Positions 35,441-46,613 of a stretch of DNA of 64,000 nt are shown here, piece after piece. This DNA comes from Neolentinus lepideus HHB14362 ss-1 (taxonomy: Eukaryota > Basidiomycota > Agaricomycetes > Gloeophyllales > Gloeophyllaceae). Each line of letters opens with the position of its first letter. Position 1 is the stretch's first letter. A program made the translations under genes and the position numbers. Under the pieces are notes generated by a model that worked only from the letters and a program-made list of their open reading frames with translations, was not told the origin of the DNA and did no database searches. The stretch is taken from contig KV425583.1 of NCBI GenBank assembly GCA_001632425.1, positions 255,781 to 319,780 of the forward strand. The letters run 5' to 3'.

Positions 35441-36687
35441 TTACTTCAGACCACGCATGTACCGATCCCCCATATCGAACTGGGCGTTTGCGGGGTCCCA
35501 AGTACTGCACCGTGCAAGGTTCAACATCTCCCGCAACGCGCGCCCTTGATATTCAGTAGCGGCGTACCAAACCGGCACACGCTCACGAATAGCCTGGCGA
35601 GTATAGACTTGGGAGAGACGGACCTCCTCGCTGGAGGCAATGCCGAAGGAACCGAGGTGAGCGTACCAACGGGGTTGGATGGCGAACAGTGGCACCGTCC
35701 TAGCACCCTCCCAATCTATGACGCCAACAATACGGGTAGGGTCTTGGGAGTCGACCAGGATGTTGCTGGTTGTCATGTCGACGTGGTCGAGGGAGATGGC
35801 GCAGAGATCTTGGACGGAAGGGTCGTCGAAGACAGGAGTGGAGCACAGAACTCTAAGGGCTGCCTCACGGTGCTTTTCCATCTCTGGTGTGGTTTTGTAG
35901 CTGGTCTCGTAATCTAGGTCTCCAGATGCGAGCGCGATGAGCCACTCCCGGATAGAGCTGAAGGGGCCGCATTTGGTGTGGACCGGAGGACCGATGTCGT
36001 ACCTGTTGTTCGAGGGAAGGAAGGTCATAGGTCCGACTTTATCACCATCGTAGAGACTGCCGATCTTGTCGAATCGTAAACCCAAAAGTTCGTGATAAAC
36101 ATCGGCAATTGACAAGGCTGCAGCAGTCCGTTGGTCTGGGGACATGTCTCTCCAAACATCAATCAATCGGTTGCCCTCAATCTAATGAACAATTATTGAT
36201 GGTGTAAGCCGCTAATGAATGACGTACGTATTCCATGACCATCCACTCAGCACCGACGCTGCCGTCCTTGTCTTCGTCATAGAATAGTACATCTGGCACG
36301 GGTATCTTGGTGTGCTCACGAACGTACTTAATGACAGCGACCTAGACTGGATATTAGTATTTCAAAAGCACTGGGCAATAAACGAAGGCTCCTACTTCGG
36401 ATCGCATTTTGGACGGTGGCACGATACCCGACCCAAACTGACGGAAGTGAGGGTCGCTGATTCTTATGACGCGCGTTACACCGCTCGTAAAAGAAACAAC
36501 ATACGTCTAAGACGAGAATCCCAACGTTCGCAATTAATGTGGCATATGACATCGAGTGGCATAGGCAACTTACCCTATGATGGCTGCCACGGTCGAGTGC
36601 CATCACCGGCGTGATGCACGGATCGGAGAAGTGAGCGCCGAGCTTGTCAAGTATAACATTCATCTGAGAGGACTCTTCGTCTGGCAT
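35441..36687 (-). CDS. APH-fold small-molecule kinase-like protein, copy 3
   Basis: 359-aa paralogue. Minus-strand exons 36574-36687, 36396-36506, 36228-36341 and 35441-36181, in frame. It starts MPDEESSQMNVILDKLGAHF. Here the segment ending GSHHR is fused to exon 1, so the intron before the 14-nt exon of copies 1 and 2 is missing. TYVVSFTSGVTRVIRISD to KMRSE follows, then VAVIKYVREHTKIPVPDV and GAEWMVMEY. The catalytic loop is LDHVDMTTSNIL and the metal site is VIDWEGA. Essential residues are kept. It is head-to-head with small gene D across 637 bp and convergent with small gene C. Confidence 0.87.
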
Positions 36688-36749
36688 GATGGCGGTGAGT
36701 GACACAGAAACTAGAATCTGTGAACAGATGGGAACGTATAGTCACGGGT

Positions 36750-36757
36750 CTTTTATA
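36750..36757 (-). promoter_or_regulatory. TATA box of APH copy 3
   Basis: Minus-strand TATAAAAG, about 63 bp upstream of the ATG at 36687. Confidence 0.5.
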
Positions 36758-37276
36758 CGTATAAAGGGATGGCACATGTCTTATCGTGTGGCAGATGGTA
36801 ATACATAGCATCAGCCGTGAGATGCGTCTGAAACCGTCTCATTTGACAAAAGAGCAAAGTGATGGGCTTATGTAAGCATGTTGTGCTTCTTTGTGGCTGC
36901 TACCGCATATCGCAACTCTTGGCCAATGCCCCAAGAAGTGCCATTACCGCATCCTACTTCAACTATTAGAGGGAAGAGAGAGACATCCACATGGGCACCT
37001 TGATTCGCAAAAGATTTTCGACTAATGGCCAGACCATGGCATCGCGTACCTGAAAATGACCAAGGCCATGATGTTCTTAACAAAGCAACTGAAACATACG
37101 TGGATCAAAAATTTTCGCTTGCCTTCTTTTCGTCGTCATCACGGACACGTGTTGTCGTTGTACCCCAGCTTCTGTGGCTTTCGGATCACTGCCATCAATG
37201 CCACACTGCAAATCGTCTGCCACATTTCCATGGTTCCTAATTACGTATAATTGCCTCCATTGTCCTGCCTTCAACA

Positions 37277-37282
37277 TATAAG
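37277..37282 (+). promoter_or_regulatory. TATA box of small gene D
   Basis: TATAAG, 43 bp before the ATG at 37325. An in-frame ATG at 37286 lies only 4 bp after this box and should not be transcribed from it, so 37325 is preferred as start. Confidence 0.45.
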
Positions 37283-37324
37283 ACAATGAGCCTGAGTCTG
37301 AGCCGTCATTTCAAACCTTCAATT

Positions 37325-37671
37325 ATGTCAAACCCCACTCGAACCATTCCTCCGGGTCCTCGTCAGGCCAACGGCCTCGAATTAACCACCACCATATGGG
37401 CTGAGGGCCATGAGTGGCAGTCAGGTTCAACCTGCTCCCTCTGGTCGGAGAAGGACGTCAAAGTCGCGGTGTATGAATGTTTGGTGACTCGTCAGTTGTT
37501 GCAGTTCCATCAACTCACTAGAAGCACAACTCACATATCTTTGTACACCATTCAGACAAAAGCGCAGCGAGCAATAAAGTATGTGTATATCCGCACCGAG
37601 TGTGTATCTCTGTTCACACATAGTGCTAGCCTCCCAACAAGGATTTCTGGAAGTTTCTGCGCCTGACATAG
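37325..37671 (+). CDS. Small CBM5/12-like protein D
   Basis: 76-aa paralogue from exons 37325-37490, 37556-37578 and 37630-37671, in frame. It starts MSNPTRTIPPGPRQANG. The core is TTIWAEGHEWQSGSTCSLW, then VKVAVYECLVTH, then KSAASNK on the 23-nt exon, then PPNKDFWKFLRLT. It is the copy most like protein A in the middle and most like B at the end. The final exon is 42 nt, as in B and C. Head-to-head with APH copy 3. Confidence 0.77.
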
Positions 37672-37944
37672 ATGCATACCTACCGCTGACAGCTTTGTAC
37701 GACTATGGAGCGGTTGAAATGTGTTCATCTTGTGCATTCATCATCTATTTATTGGGTCAGTCAACATATATGTGTCTTTTGACGTATACATACTCTGCAT
37801 GTTCATATTTGTTTCTCGTCACCTTGATTCAGTCAAGAGTACGATCCGACGAACCTCGCTCGATTGTGAATACTGTATGATAATCATGTCGAGCCTTATT
37901 CTTGGCAGGAAGGAGACAGCGTGTATCACGAATAATCAATACAT

Positions 37945-39057
37945 ATGCCACGAAAAGGAGTGAACGTCGTAGAGCCTCTGCGGGGTCCGGCAGGTTCGGT
38001 CCGGACTCCCGTCTCAGCTAAATCTGATCGAGGGGAGATTGACAGTGACATCCTTCACACGACCATGGAGGGCAGCGTACCGACACTCGAATCAATTGAG
38101 ACTGCTGCTGCCATCCTAGCATCGTCTCCTATTCATCAAACACCCGTACTGACATCTGAATCACTCTCCACTCTTGCCCCAATCGGGACCACCCTCCTCT
38201 TCAAAGCCGAGAACTTGCAGAAGGGCGGGGCTTTCAAAATCCGTGGCGCGACATATGCATTATCGAAGCTGTCGCGGTCCGAGCTCGACAAGGGAGTGGT
38301 TACACATAGCTCCGGAAACCATGCACAAGCACTGGCTATCGCAGCGAAAGCTAAGGGTGCCAAGGCGTACATTGTCATGCCAGAGACGAGCGCGGTGATC
38401 AAGAAGAATGCAACGGAAGGATACGGGGCGCAAGTCATTCTCTCGCCTCCCCTGGCGGAGGACCGCGAGCGTGTCTGTCAAGAGGTCAGGCAGAGAACTG
38501 GCGCATACTTTATACCTCCGTATGATCATTATGATATCATTACTGGACAAGGAACGGTGGTGCTGGAAATGATCCGGCAAGCGAAGGAACTAGACAAGCC
38601 GCTGGACGCACTCGTTGTGCAGGTCGGGGGAGGAGGTTTGTTAGCGGGAAGCAGCATCGTGGCAAAGGCGCATGGGATCCCAATTTATGCTGCCGAACCA
38701 GAACTGGCAGATGACTGCTTCAGGGGATTCGAGTCGGGCAAGCGGATCGAGCGTGTTGTGACATCGACCATCGCCGATGGCCTTAGGACGCCTGTCGGAA
38801 CGCGAAACTTTGAGATCATACTTGAGAAGGTAGAAGGCGTGATTACGGTGAGCGAAAGGCAGATCGTAACGGCACAGAAGTTAGTTTGGGAAAGGATGAA
38901 GATGGTTATCGAACCTAGTGCTGCTGTAGGCGTCGCTGTCGTACTGTTTTCAGAGAAGTGGAAAAGTTTGGGGATTAAAGGGAATATAGGGGTAGTATGG
39001 AGTGGTGGGAACGTAGACCTGGACGCGCCCATGCCATGGACGGTGATTAAGGAATAG
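37945..39057 (+). CDS. Serine racemase / threonine dehydratase-like PLP enzyme
   Basis: Fold-type II PLP enzyme acting on L-serine or L-threonine (racemisation or dehydration). It is a single exon of 370 codons, unusual among its intron-rich neighbours. The PLP lysine is K98 in KGGAFKIRGA. The asparagine loop SSGNHAQA is at 122-129, and the phosphate-binding glycine loop VQVGGGGLLAG is around 228. The end has SGGNVDL. An ATG at residue 41 (38065, context ACCATGG) gives the normal family length. The first 40 codons (MPRKGVNVVEPLRGPAG...) do not resemble the family, so 38065 is the more likely start. Racemase and dehydratase cannot be separated by eye. Confidence 0.88.
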   Translation: MPRKGVNVVEPLRGPAGSVRTPVSAKSDRGEIDSDILHTTMEGSVPTLESIETAAAILASSPIHQTPVLTSESLSTLAPIGTTLLFKAENLQKGGAFKIRGATYALSKLSRSELDKGVVTHSSGNHAQALAIAAKAKGAKAYIVMPETSAVIKKNATEGYGAQVILSPPLAEDRERVCQEVRQRTGAYFIPPYDHYDIITGQGTVVLEMIRQAKELDKPLDALVVQVGGGGLLAGSSIVAKAHGIPIYAAEPELADDCFRGFESGKRIERVVTSTIADGLRTPVGTRNFEIILEKVEGVITVSERQIVTAQKLVWERMKMVIEPSAAVGVAVVLFSEKWKSLGIKGNIGVVWSGGNVDLDAPMPWTVIKE

Positions 39058-39591
39058 GTTGACACCCGTAGGGCCGTAGCAGTCTGTAGACCATGGTAAA
39101 TTCAGTGTGCTACATATCAGTAACACTCCACTAGCAGCAGACGCCATGCACTCTGACGTATAGTTCCTGTCGCAGGTATTATACATGAAGAGCAATCATA
39201 TTGTCGTTCGCGAGGTAGCTCGAACTTCGCTAAGACGATTTGACGAACGGAGAATTGCGCGGGCGGTGCGGTGAAATCCTGAAGTTATCCAGCAATACAA
39301 TGCAGTTCAAATAAAACAAGCACGGCAAAAGAGGCAATACTGACAGCAGGAGAAAAATACATATGCTTCATGCGACTCAGTCCACGCGTCACGTGTGCCA
39401 CTTCTCAACAACACGCCAAGAGCGCCACAGCGTGTTGGTCGGATCCAGCCTCAGACCGAAACGCTCAGCTCATCGCGACAGCTATAGCGAGAAGAGCTGA
39501 AATTCTCTGAAGAGACTTGTTCTGAAAGAATAACTTTTGTTATTACCGAAACACGCTCTTGTTGAGCGCCACTTAACGCGTCTGGGAAGAA
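39058..39591. other. Intergenic, no gene seen
   Basis: About 530 bp between two same-strand genes; promoter of the ELYS-like gene. Confidence 0.4.
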
Positions 39592-42114
39592 ATGGATACA
39601 ACGGTGAGTATCTGCAAATTCTGTTGGAAATGAGCGCATCTCAATTAAACAATGGGTTAGGACGAGGACATTAGCTTGAGCTTCGACGTGGATGAGCAAA
39701 GGCCGGAGCAGCAGCAGCGCAGCGCAGCTCGCGATCCATGGACGTACTTCAGTTGTACACCAGAATCCTTTCCCTGGACTCCCTCCCTACGCGAAGAAAT
39801 CGAATCACGACGTGCAAAATTGTCCGACTGTCTTCTCTTTGACCTGCTGCTTCGTATGGGTAACATTGCAGACCCCGCCTCTCTATATCCGCCGGCCGAC
39901 CTCGACGCTCTCCAGAATCTACTCCAGGCCCTCGACAACACCCGCTATGACTCTCTGAAGCGCGATTGTCTGTACTACTATCTGCTGAGATTCTATGCCG
40001 ATGACAGAGCGGGGGATTATGTGGAGCATAAGACGGTCCCACCACAGTTCGTGGGTGTAGCAGCGGCGTACTGGTGCTTGGATAATGCGACGGATATTCC
40101 GGTGCGTATCTGGTCTCGTTCATAGATTCCTTCTACTCATGACCTGTCTGCGCAGAGAGCCATCAGCTATCTTTCCGATGCCCGTGTGAAGCGCAACGAG
40201 ATACCGAAGATCATGGAGGTACTCAGTCACGAGTCTGACGCCAACAGACTTATCCGTCAATACGTCCGCACCGTGCGGCCACACTTGATGGCGCCGAAGG
40301 ATATTACCATCTACCTAATTGCATTGGCCGAGTCGAGTTTGTGGGAGGCATGGCAGTATCAACGAAGCTTCCTGCAGCAGAGCGAGATGCGCGACAAGCT
40401 CATCCGGAAAATTTTGAAATGGATGCTTTCACGTAAGTTCTGGAATACACGGTCTGTTATTATGTTCCTAATATATAGACTACGACGTCACACAGCCGAA
40501 CCTCGCCCGCTTGCCCTCACACAACTTCTCTCCTTCCCACTGAATGCTTTCGAAGAAGCTATCCTTCAAGACTTCGCCCTCCACCCTCCGCCAAGCACTC
40601 CCCAAATCTCCATTCCCATCCTCCAGGACCTCGTCTGCGTCCGGCTCGTCCGCGTCGGCGACTACACGGCCGCTATTAAATACGACCGCCAGTTTACCTT
40701 GCGCACTCTTGGTCACACTGGGAAAGAGTCGAGTTTGGACGTGGCACAGAAGATGGCAGTGGAACGGAGGAAGATGCTCGACGAGCTCATGTCGCTCATG
40801 CCCGAGATCGAGCGCCAGTTACTCGAGGAAGAGCTGGAAGACTTATCCCTAGGCAAAGTCAAGCCGTCGAGCGGTCGGCTTAGCATGACCTGGAATCCCG
40901 ATCGCACACCTCTACTACCAGACGACAGTCCACACAGGCCCAATTATAAGCCACACACTGTCATTTCACCATCAAATCTGGGTAAGAACGACAACCTCTT
41001 CGTGTCGGCACCGAAACCGCGGAAGAAGACAATATTCGACGCGATTAAGCCGTCGAACGTTCCGCCTCCACCCATAATCACTCCTCATACCCAAAATTAC
41101 CCAGGTTCGTCAGTTACCCAGTTACCAAACGGGTTCCTAGGTCTTGGGAACCCCTCAGCAACCTCGCCATTCGCAAAGGGCAGTGCAAATACGACGCCCA
41201 ATGCCTTCTTCGACCCATCCAGGAAACAGATCAAGCTTCCAGCTAGGTTGACTGAACGCAGAATATCGGCGCCAGTTCCCATGGATGTCGAAAGGCCTCC
41301 TACGCCACCCTCGTTGGCTATATCAGATCAAGAGAAACAACGTGAGGAACGCGATGGGGATGTAACTATGGCCTCTGTGTCTGAGACTGGTAACCAGCAG
41401 CCCGCTGCTGAACCTTCCAAGGACCAAGCCCCACCTCAAGAGCAGTTGTCCAAAGAGCAGCCCAAAGAGCATCCGGCGCCAATGCAGGAGGCAGATATCC
41501 TGACTACCGAGTTTTCAGCGTCTGTGTTCGGGACATCTCGTCCACCTGCTCCTGCCCCCAGCGCCTCACAATCGAAGCAAGCCGACAGATCTCTCTCCGA
41601 ATCTCCTCGAAAAGTGCCGGGCGCATTCGACCCCAACGAAACGATCGACAGTCCATCGCCTGAGCCAGAGCCAAATCCGGAACTGCACTTCTTTAGCTCC
41701 TCTCACAGCAATGCAAGCGCCGCGGCCATGTTTACCAATGGGAATGGCCATCGGGACCATAGTCCAAGCCCGACACCCAAGCGCACCAGAGGTCAGATAA
41801 ACGATACTAATCCGACGCCTGCAAAGAAGAAGAAGGATTCGGGGCGGAGTCTACCTGGGACGCTGATACCAGACGAGGACGAAGATGAGGATGAGGACGA
41901 GGTGCCGCCTTTGCCTCCGTCGCCAGTCAAGCCGTCGCGGAAGGGCAGGTCCAGGGGGAGCAGTGATGAGGACGAATCAAATTTCCGGCCTAGACGTTCG
42001 ACCCGGCTATCGACAATATCTTCTGTGGGATCGATAGCGTCACCAGAGATTTCGCGTCAAACAAGAAGGACAGCGACACCAGTGTCGAAACCCAATACAA
42101 GACGGAAGCGGTGA
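39592..42114 (+). CDS. ELYS-like nuclear pore assembly protein
   Basis: Protein with an ELYS-type helical domain (PF13934), which in animals and fission yeast places the Nup107-160 complex on chromatin. Exons 39592-39603, 39661-40101, 40156-40432 and 40496-42114 give 782 aa. The first exon holds only four codons (MDTT). The helical domain spans about residues 20-330, for example DCLLFDLLLRMGNIADPAS, YYYLLRFYADDRAGDY and LDNATDIPRAISYLSDARVK. It continues with LVCVRLVRVGDYTAAIKYD. The remainder is disordered, Pro/Ser-rich and phosphorylatable. Its very C terminus is basic, with an acidic run (DEDEDEDEDEVPPLPPSP) and SRKGRSRG, RRSTRLS, ending NTRRKR, likely nuclear localisation and DNA-contact segments. 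The acceptor at 40496 restores the conserved MLSPEPRPLALTQLLSFP block. Confidence 0.83.
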
Positions 42115-42280
42115 GATGTCAGGATATACAGTACTTACATATCATTTCTTGAGATAGTTGTATCGTGTCCTGCTGGATGTTTCCCTGGTACATTACTCTG
42201 TATGTGAGCACTCACATCATCGGGGTTCGTCATATCATTATTGTGTTCTCATTGCCAAGCGCTGTGCATGCCCTCTAAAT

Positions 42281-44442
42281 TTAATCGGGACGACGCGGAG
42301 TATTGGGCACAATAGCCCACAAAACTAGCATGCAGGCCATCATCGTCACCAACCTATAGCCGTAAAATTCAGTACTAAATACTCCGAGTCAGTTCTATGC
42401 AGCCAATAAATACTCACACCGGCTGTAAACTAACGATCCCAAACCTACTCGCAAACGCTCCCGTAATGAACGGAATCAGTGCTGATCCCGCTTGACCCAA
42501 TCCCGCAATCCAGCCAATGCAGCCGGTGAGGAGCCACCGCGGGAGGATGCGCCCCGAGTGATTCATGATGATGGGGTACATGGGGCCGAGGAGGATGCCG
42601 ACGATGGAGACCGTGACGGCGCCCCCGATCAGGGAGGGGACGAACCAGATGACGAGTTCGAGCCTAAATTAAGGAAGGAATTGAGTTGGCGGTCGGGGTG
42701 TGCGCGGCAGACGTACGCTAGGGCGAGGATACCATAGATGAAGAGGACAGTGCGTTCGCCGACCTGTGCAGGCGTCACCGGCGTCAGCTCCGCAGTTTCT
42801 TTCACGCGATGAGATGCTTGCCTTGTGATTCACCCATAGAAGAGCGACTCGTCCAACCGTCAGGCCTACATACGATTATGATTTCATTCCGGTTGATTCA
42901 GAAGCAAGGACGGGATAGAAGTGTGAGATAACCCTACTACGCACCCCCAAAGAATCCGGATGATATGTACCCGGATGATGCTCCTCCATGCCGCACATCG
43001 ATGATGTAGGTGACGGTCCATCCTGCAGCGACAATTTTCAGGAAATATGAACGAAGAGTGGGGGGCCGAAGGAGGAACGCACCTCCGATGGTGACCTCCA
43101 CCCCAACATATATAAGCGAGAATATCGCGAGGAGGTGCACCGCCTTGAGCCTGAATATCTGCTTATAATCACTCTCCGCACTCTCCCCAGACTCGTTCGC
43201 GGCTTGTCCAATTTCAGCATAGCATTCTGCGGTTCAAACTTATCAGCTAAGACCGGTGAAATTGCTACTACTGTCAAGGTCTCGTTGGGAACACCCGAGT
43301 ATTATAACCTCATTAGGGACACGTACCATCTTGCGTCTTGAACCTAAACACCAACCCCAGCACGAGCGCACACGATACCGCGATACCAAGTGAAAACAGG
43401 TAGTGATACGACCAATGGCGGAGCTGGGAAAAATGCGTCGATACCAGCGGGGCGCAGAGGGCACCGAGGCCTTATACTGTCCGTCAGACAATCCTTTTGG
43501 CTTCGCAATCGGCAGGACACCCGGCTAGAGCAGGCCAGTGGCTTAGTACTTACCGTACACAGCGTGCATGATCCCCATCTTCGTCGTGGGGTTGGCTTTC
43601 AAGCTGGCTACGAAGCCATTTGCTTGTGCGTCCTAAGAATAGCGAGTGCATTAGCATAGGCTGAGATAAGAATATAATGGGGGAGTGGGAGGTACCTGTA
43701 ACGCAATGCCGAAACCATTGATAGCGAATGCTATGGCAAAGACAGGGAAGGGTGGTGCGGGTGCTTGAACTGTGTATGCAATTGCCTGCAGGGCTGCGCC
43801 TGGGGGAAAGGAGCTTGATAAGACAATTCGTTCAGTCACATTCGCAGGAACATACCTAGCACGATGACCTGCGCAGAACGACTGAGGGTTAATTTCAGGA
43901 GGCCCTGATCTGTGTCTATGCGCCCACCTTCCCAAAGCCCAATCTGTGCGTCAAAGCGACATTCGCAGTAGCACCAGCTATGAAACCCTGGTACTCTGAT
44001 ATCAGAATCTCCGGCACATACACCCCTGTGGACACTCACGATACAGTTCGAGATGAAGATTAGAGACACCACTGCGAAGCCGACCTGAGTTATGACACCA
44101 GCGATAAGCTAGGATCTGTTCATGAAAAAGCTCGCGTACGTGGTATACTCTCTGTATTCGAGGCAGCAGAGGACCTGTCGTGCCATCATTCCACCCGGCC
44201 AGGAATAAAGAATAGCAGAGTGCAATGAACTGGATGTGGGCCTTGATCTGCACAGATTTGGATGGTACTTCAGAAGTTTCTCCAGCAACGTCGGTGTGCT
44301 CCTGTTCTCCACGATGTACTCGAGCTCTTTCTGTCAAACCGGAAGCGTCCTCAAGATTTACCTTGGAGTCATTCGCGTGTCCTTGGACCTTGGACGAGGG
44401 ACTGGGACTACGCAGGCTCTTCAGATCGATGGTCTCTGACAT
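42281..44442 (-). CDS. BSC6-like major facilitator transporter
   Basis: MFS permease of the group annotated in fungi as BSC6-like or fucose-permease-like; the substrate is unknown. Thirteen minus-strand exons: 44140-44442, 44040-44084, 43928-43987, 43856-43868 (13 nt), 43696-43799, 43554-43632, 43327-43470, 43083-43226, 42945-43022, 42822-42865, 42717-42763, 42418-42663, 42281-42353, giving 459 aa in frame. The N-terminal cytosolic stretch is charged. TM1 is IQFIALCYSLFLAGWNDGTT with GPLLPRIQ; then GFIAGATANVALTHRLGFGK, AIAFAINGFGIALQDAQANG and a C-terminal GLGQAGSALIPFITG helix. The intron after exon 10 starts with GC (GCAAGC). It is convergent with the ELYS-like gene (166 bp between stops). 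Confidence 0.88.
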
Positions 44443-45587
44443 GAGGGTTTCCGACTAGACTTGAAGCCTGTGCGCCCGGACCCCACACTCGAGCGATCGT
44501 CGCCGAGTGACGATGTGGGGTAGGCCGTGCAGCTACTGGGATACTGGATGCCGGAAAATAGTCGGATCATATTTCCTATGAAAATTCGTGCGTACATAGC
44601 TTCCGATGTCGACGAATTGCATCAGCCGACGAGTCGGATTCAGCAGTCGAAAATACGTATCGTCAGCAAAAGGAAAGAGTACTTACGGTCTTCTGAGGCG
44701 CCAACTTGGATATCACCCCTTATAAGACCTAACCATTGGAGCAAGAACGTTATTTGGAATTCGAGCCTAAGAAGGTCCAGCCATCTGTTGCCATAAACGA
44801 TAAACAGAGTAGCAGCTTCGAAAGTTGAAACGCTAACTGTGCCAGCTCGAAAATTAATGCTGAACCAGGAATCGATTGGCGAGACAGATGAAGACATATG
44901 AAGGATGAAATGAGGGGTCCACAGAATTATACTCATTGCGTATGCTAGCTTTACAAGGTGACGTACAAGTCTTCTGAACCGGGCAGCTGGTCTCAGTGCC
45001 ACATCACTGATCAGTCCTCTTGAAGATCCGGGAGAAATTCGGTAGTATGTTACATGAGTAATTTACCGGTGAGTTACTACCTTCTGGTAACGAAGCAGAG
45101 GATGCATATGCCTGAGCAGGTACACTCTTAGATGACCTACCACAGGCGAAGTGGCCTGTCAACACGCCCCTCATACAGAACGCTGCCACTCAACATTTAC
45201 ATAGGCATAATACTATGCTATAGCCGGCTGGCTCAACTTCACAGCGTAGGCTCCCGGTTTTGCTGCCGAGCGGAAGGTTTGTGCGCTTGGACCCTCATAA
45301 GCTGCCAAAATGAACACCGACATGGGTATACAATTATTCAAGTATACAGAAATTAGGATATATGGCGGAATCTGGCTGTGATTGTATCAGAGAAGTACGA
45401 GCTTGAGTCCAGGGGAACCATTGGCGATATCGGAAAGAAGCTGACTAAGTGTGACGGCGAGGATCTTGACCACTGGCGGGGTAAGAGCGTCACCCAAATC
45501 ATACGTGCAACACAGCGTTAGCGATACATACACATATATATCCGCGAACACACCAAGCGCAAGAACAACTGTCCAGTCAAACCCATA
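44443..45587. other. Intergenic, no supported gene
   Basis: 1.1 kb. A minus-strand frame at 44640-45002 is hydrophobic in places but has no start context, introns or recognisable motif. Confidence 0.4.
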
Positions 45588-46438
45588 CTACCGCGCTGTA
45601 GTCTGCTTAGCACCAGCCTTTTCCATGACTCTGTCCAGGATCCGAGATTGAGCCGCATTCTCCGCTGGAACGACCATCTTCGTATTCGCCTCCTTACGAG
45701 GCGCCCGCGTGTCTCCCTTGAAGCCGACGTAATAAATTCTAGAGGCATCACCTCCTGAAGATTCGCTCTGCTCACAAAATCGATGGGCGCCCGTGTACCG
45801 TGAGTGAATGACGTGCGCTTACGAAGAATAACGAGAGCGTGTTGATGCTGGCGAACGCAGCGATGCGCAAGGGATACTCTGTTACCCCTGCTTCGGCTAA
45901 TAACGATAAATCTAGCTGGGGGGTGATCGCTTCCGCTTCCGCGAAGTCGACGATAGTAGGATGGTTGGCGTATATCTGCAACCGGCGGGGAGTAACGTCG
46001 CCTCTGCCTGCAGTAGAGGTCAGATACTTACGCGAGATCCTCAAATGTGGCGATGACGTACCCAGCTTCACCAAGATAGACTTTACCCTCACGTTCTGCG
46101 TGAAGGGTATATGAAGGATCAGCTGACAAGAGCGACTGTCGGCATCCTGTAGACAACGTTTACAAGCTGACTGTGAGCGCACTTGGTCATCCACATTAGA
46201 CTCCGCAAAAAGAGTCGTGTCTTCACGCTCGTCCCATGGTTTTACGACCGCCTTAGCGTCTTCAGGGACGGTCAGGTTCAGCCCGTAAACCCTTGGCTTC
46301 ACTCGTTACAGATCGAGCAAGGTAACCTCCTGGGGATCAAGCTTACTTGTCTTTATCTATGACACCGTATAGGCTGTCAATATCCGAGCCCACCAATTGC
46401 GATCTAGCTGAATTTTCCGAGTCGTCGTTGGAGCTCAT
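45588..46438 (-). CDS. PITH-domain protein (PITHD1-like)
   Basis: Protein consisting of a PITH domain (PF06201), found in PITHD1 and at the C terminus of thioredoxin-like TXNL1, which binds the 26S proteasome. Minus-strand exons 46347-46438, 46183-46291, 46062-46122, 45823-46007 and 45588-45770 give 209 aa, close to human PITHD1. Motifs in order: DIDSLYGVIDKDKVYGLN, VVKPWDEREDTTLFAESN, DDQLILHIPFTQNVRVKSIL, RRLQIYANHPTIVDFAEAEA and RIYYVGFKGDTRAPRK. It lacks a thioredoxin domain. It is divergent from uS5m with only 175 bp between start codons, a probable shared promoter. Confidence 0.92.
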
Positions 46439-46613
46439 AGCGGTAAGTGGCTGAGGATATCGAGGCAGCTTCGCAAGCGGTGCAGACACGGACTAGACTC
46501 GTCACCAGTCCTCCATGCTCGAGGAGATGTTGCATACGAGCCTAAGCATCATTTTCTCACACCAATCAAAGGCCTAAATTCACAACTTCACGTGTGCTCC
46601 GTGCACACTCGGG
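46439..46613. promoter_or_regulatory. Compact divergent promoter PITHD1-like / uS5m
   Basis: 175 bp between two head-to-head start codons; no TATA box on either strand, as usual for housekeeping genes. Confidence 0.5.

Noticed and set aside
44640..45002. Minus-strand hydrophobic frame of 120 codons
   Set aside because: No start context, intron or family motif; hydrophobicity alone is not enough.
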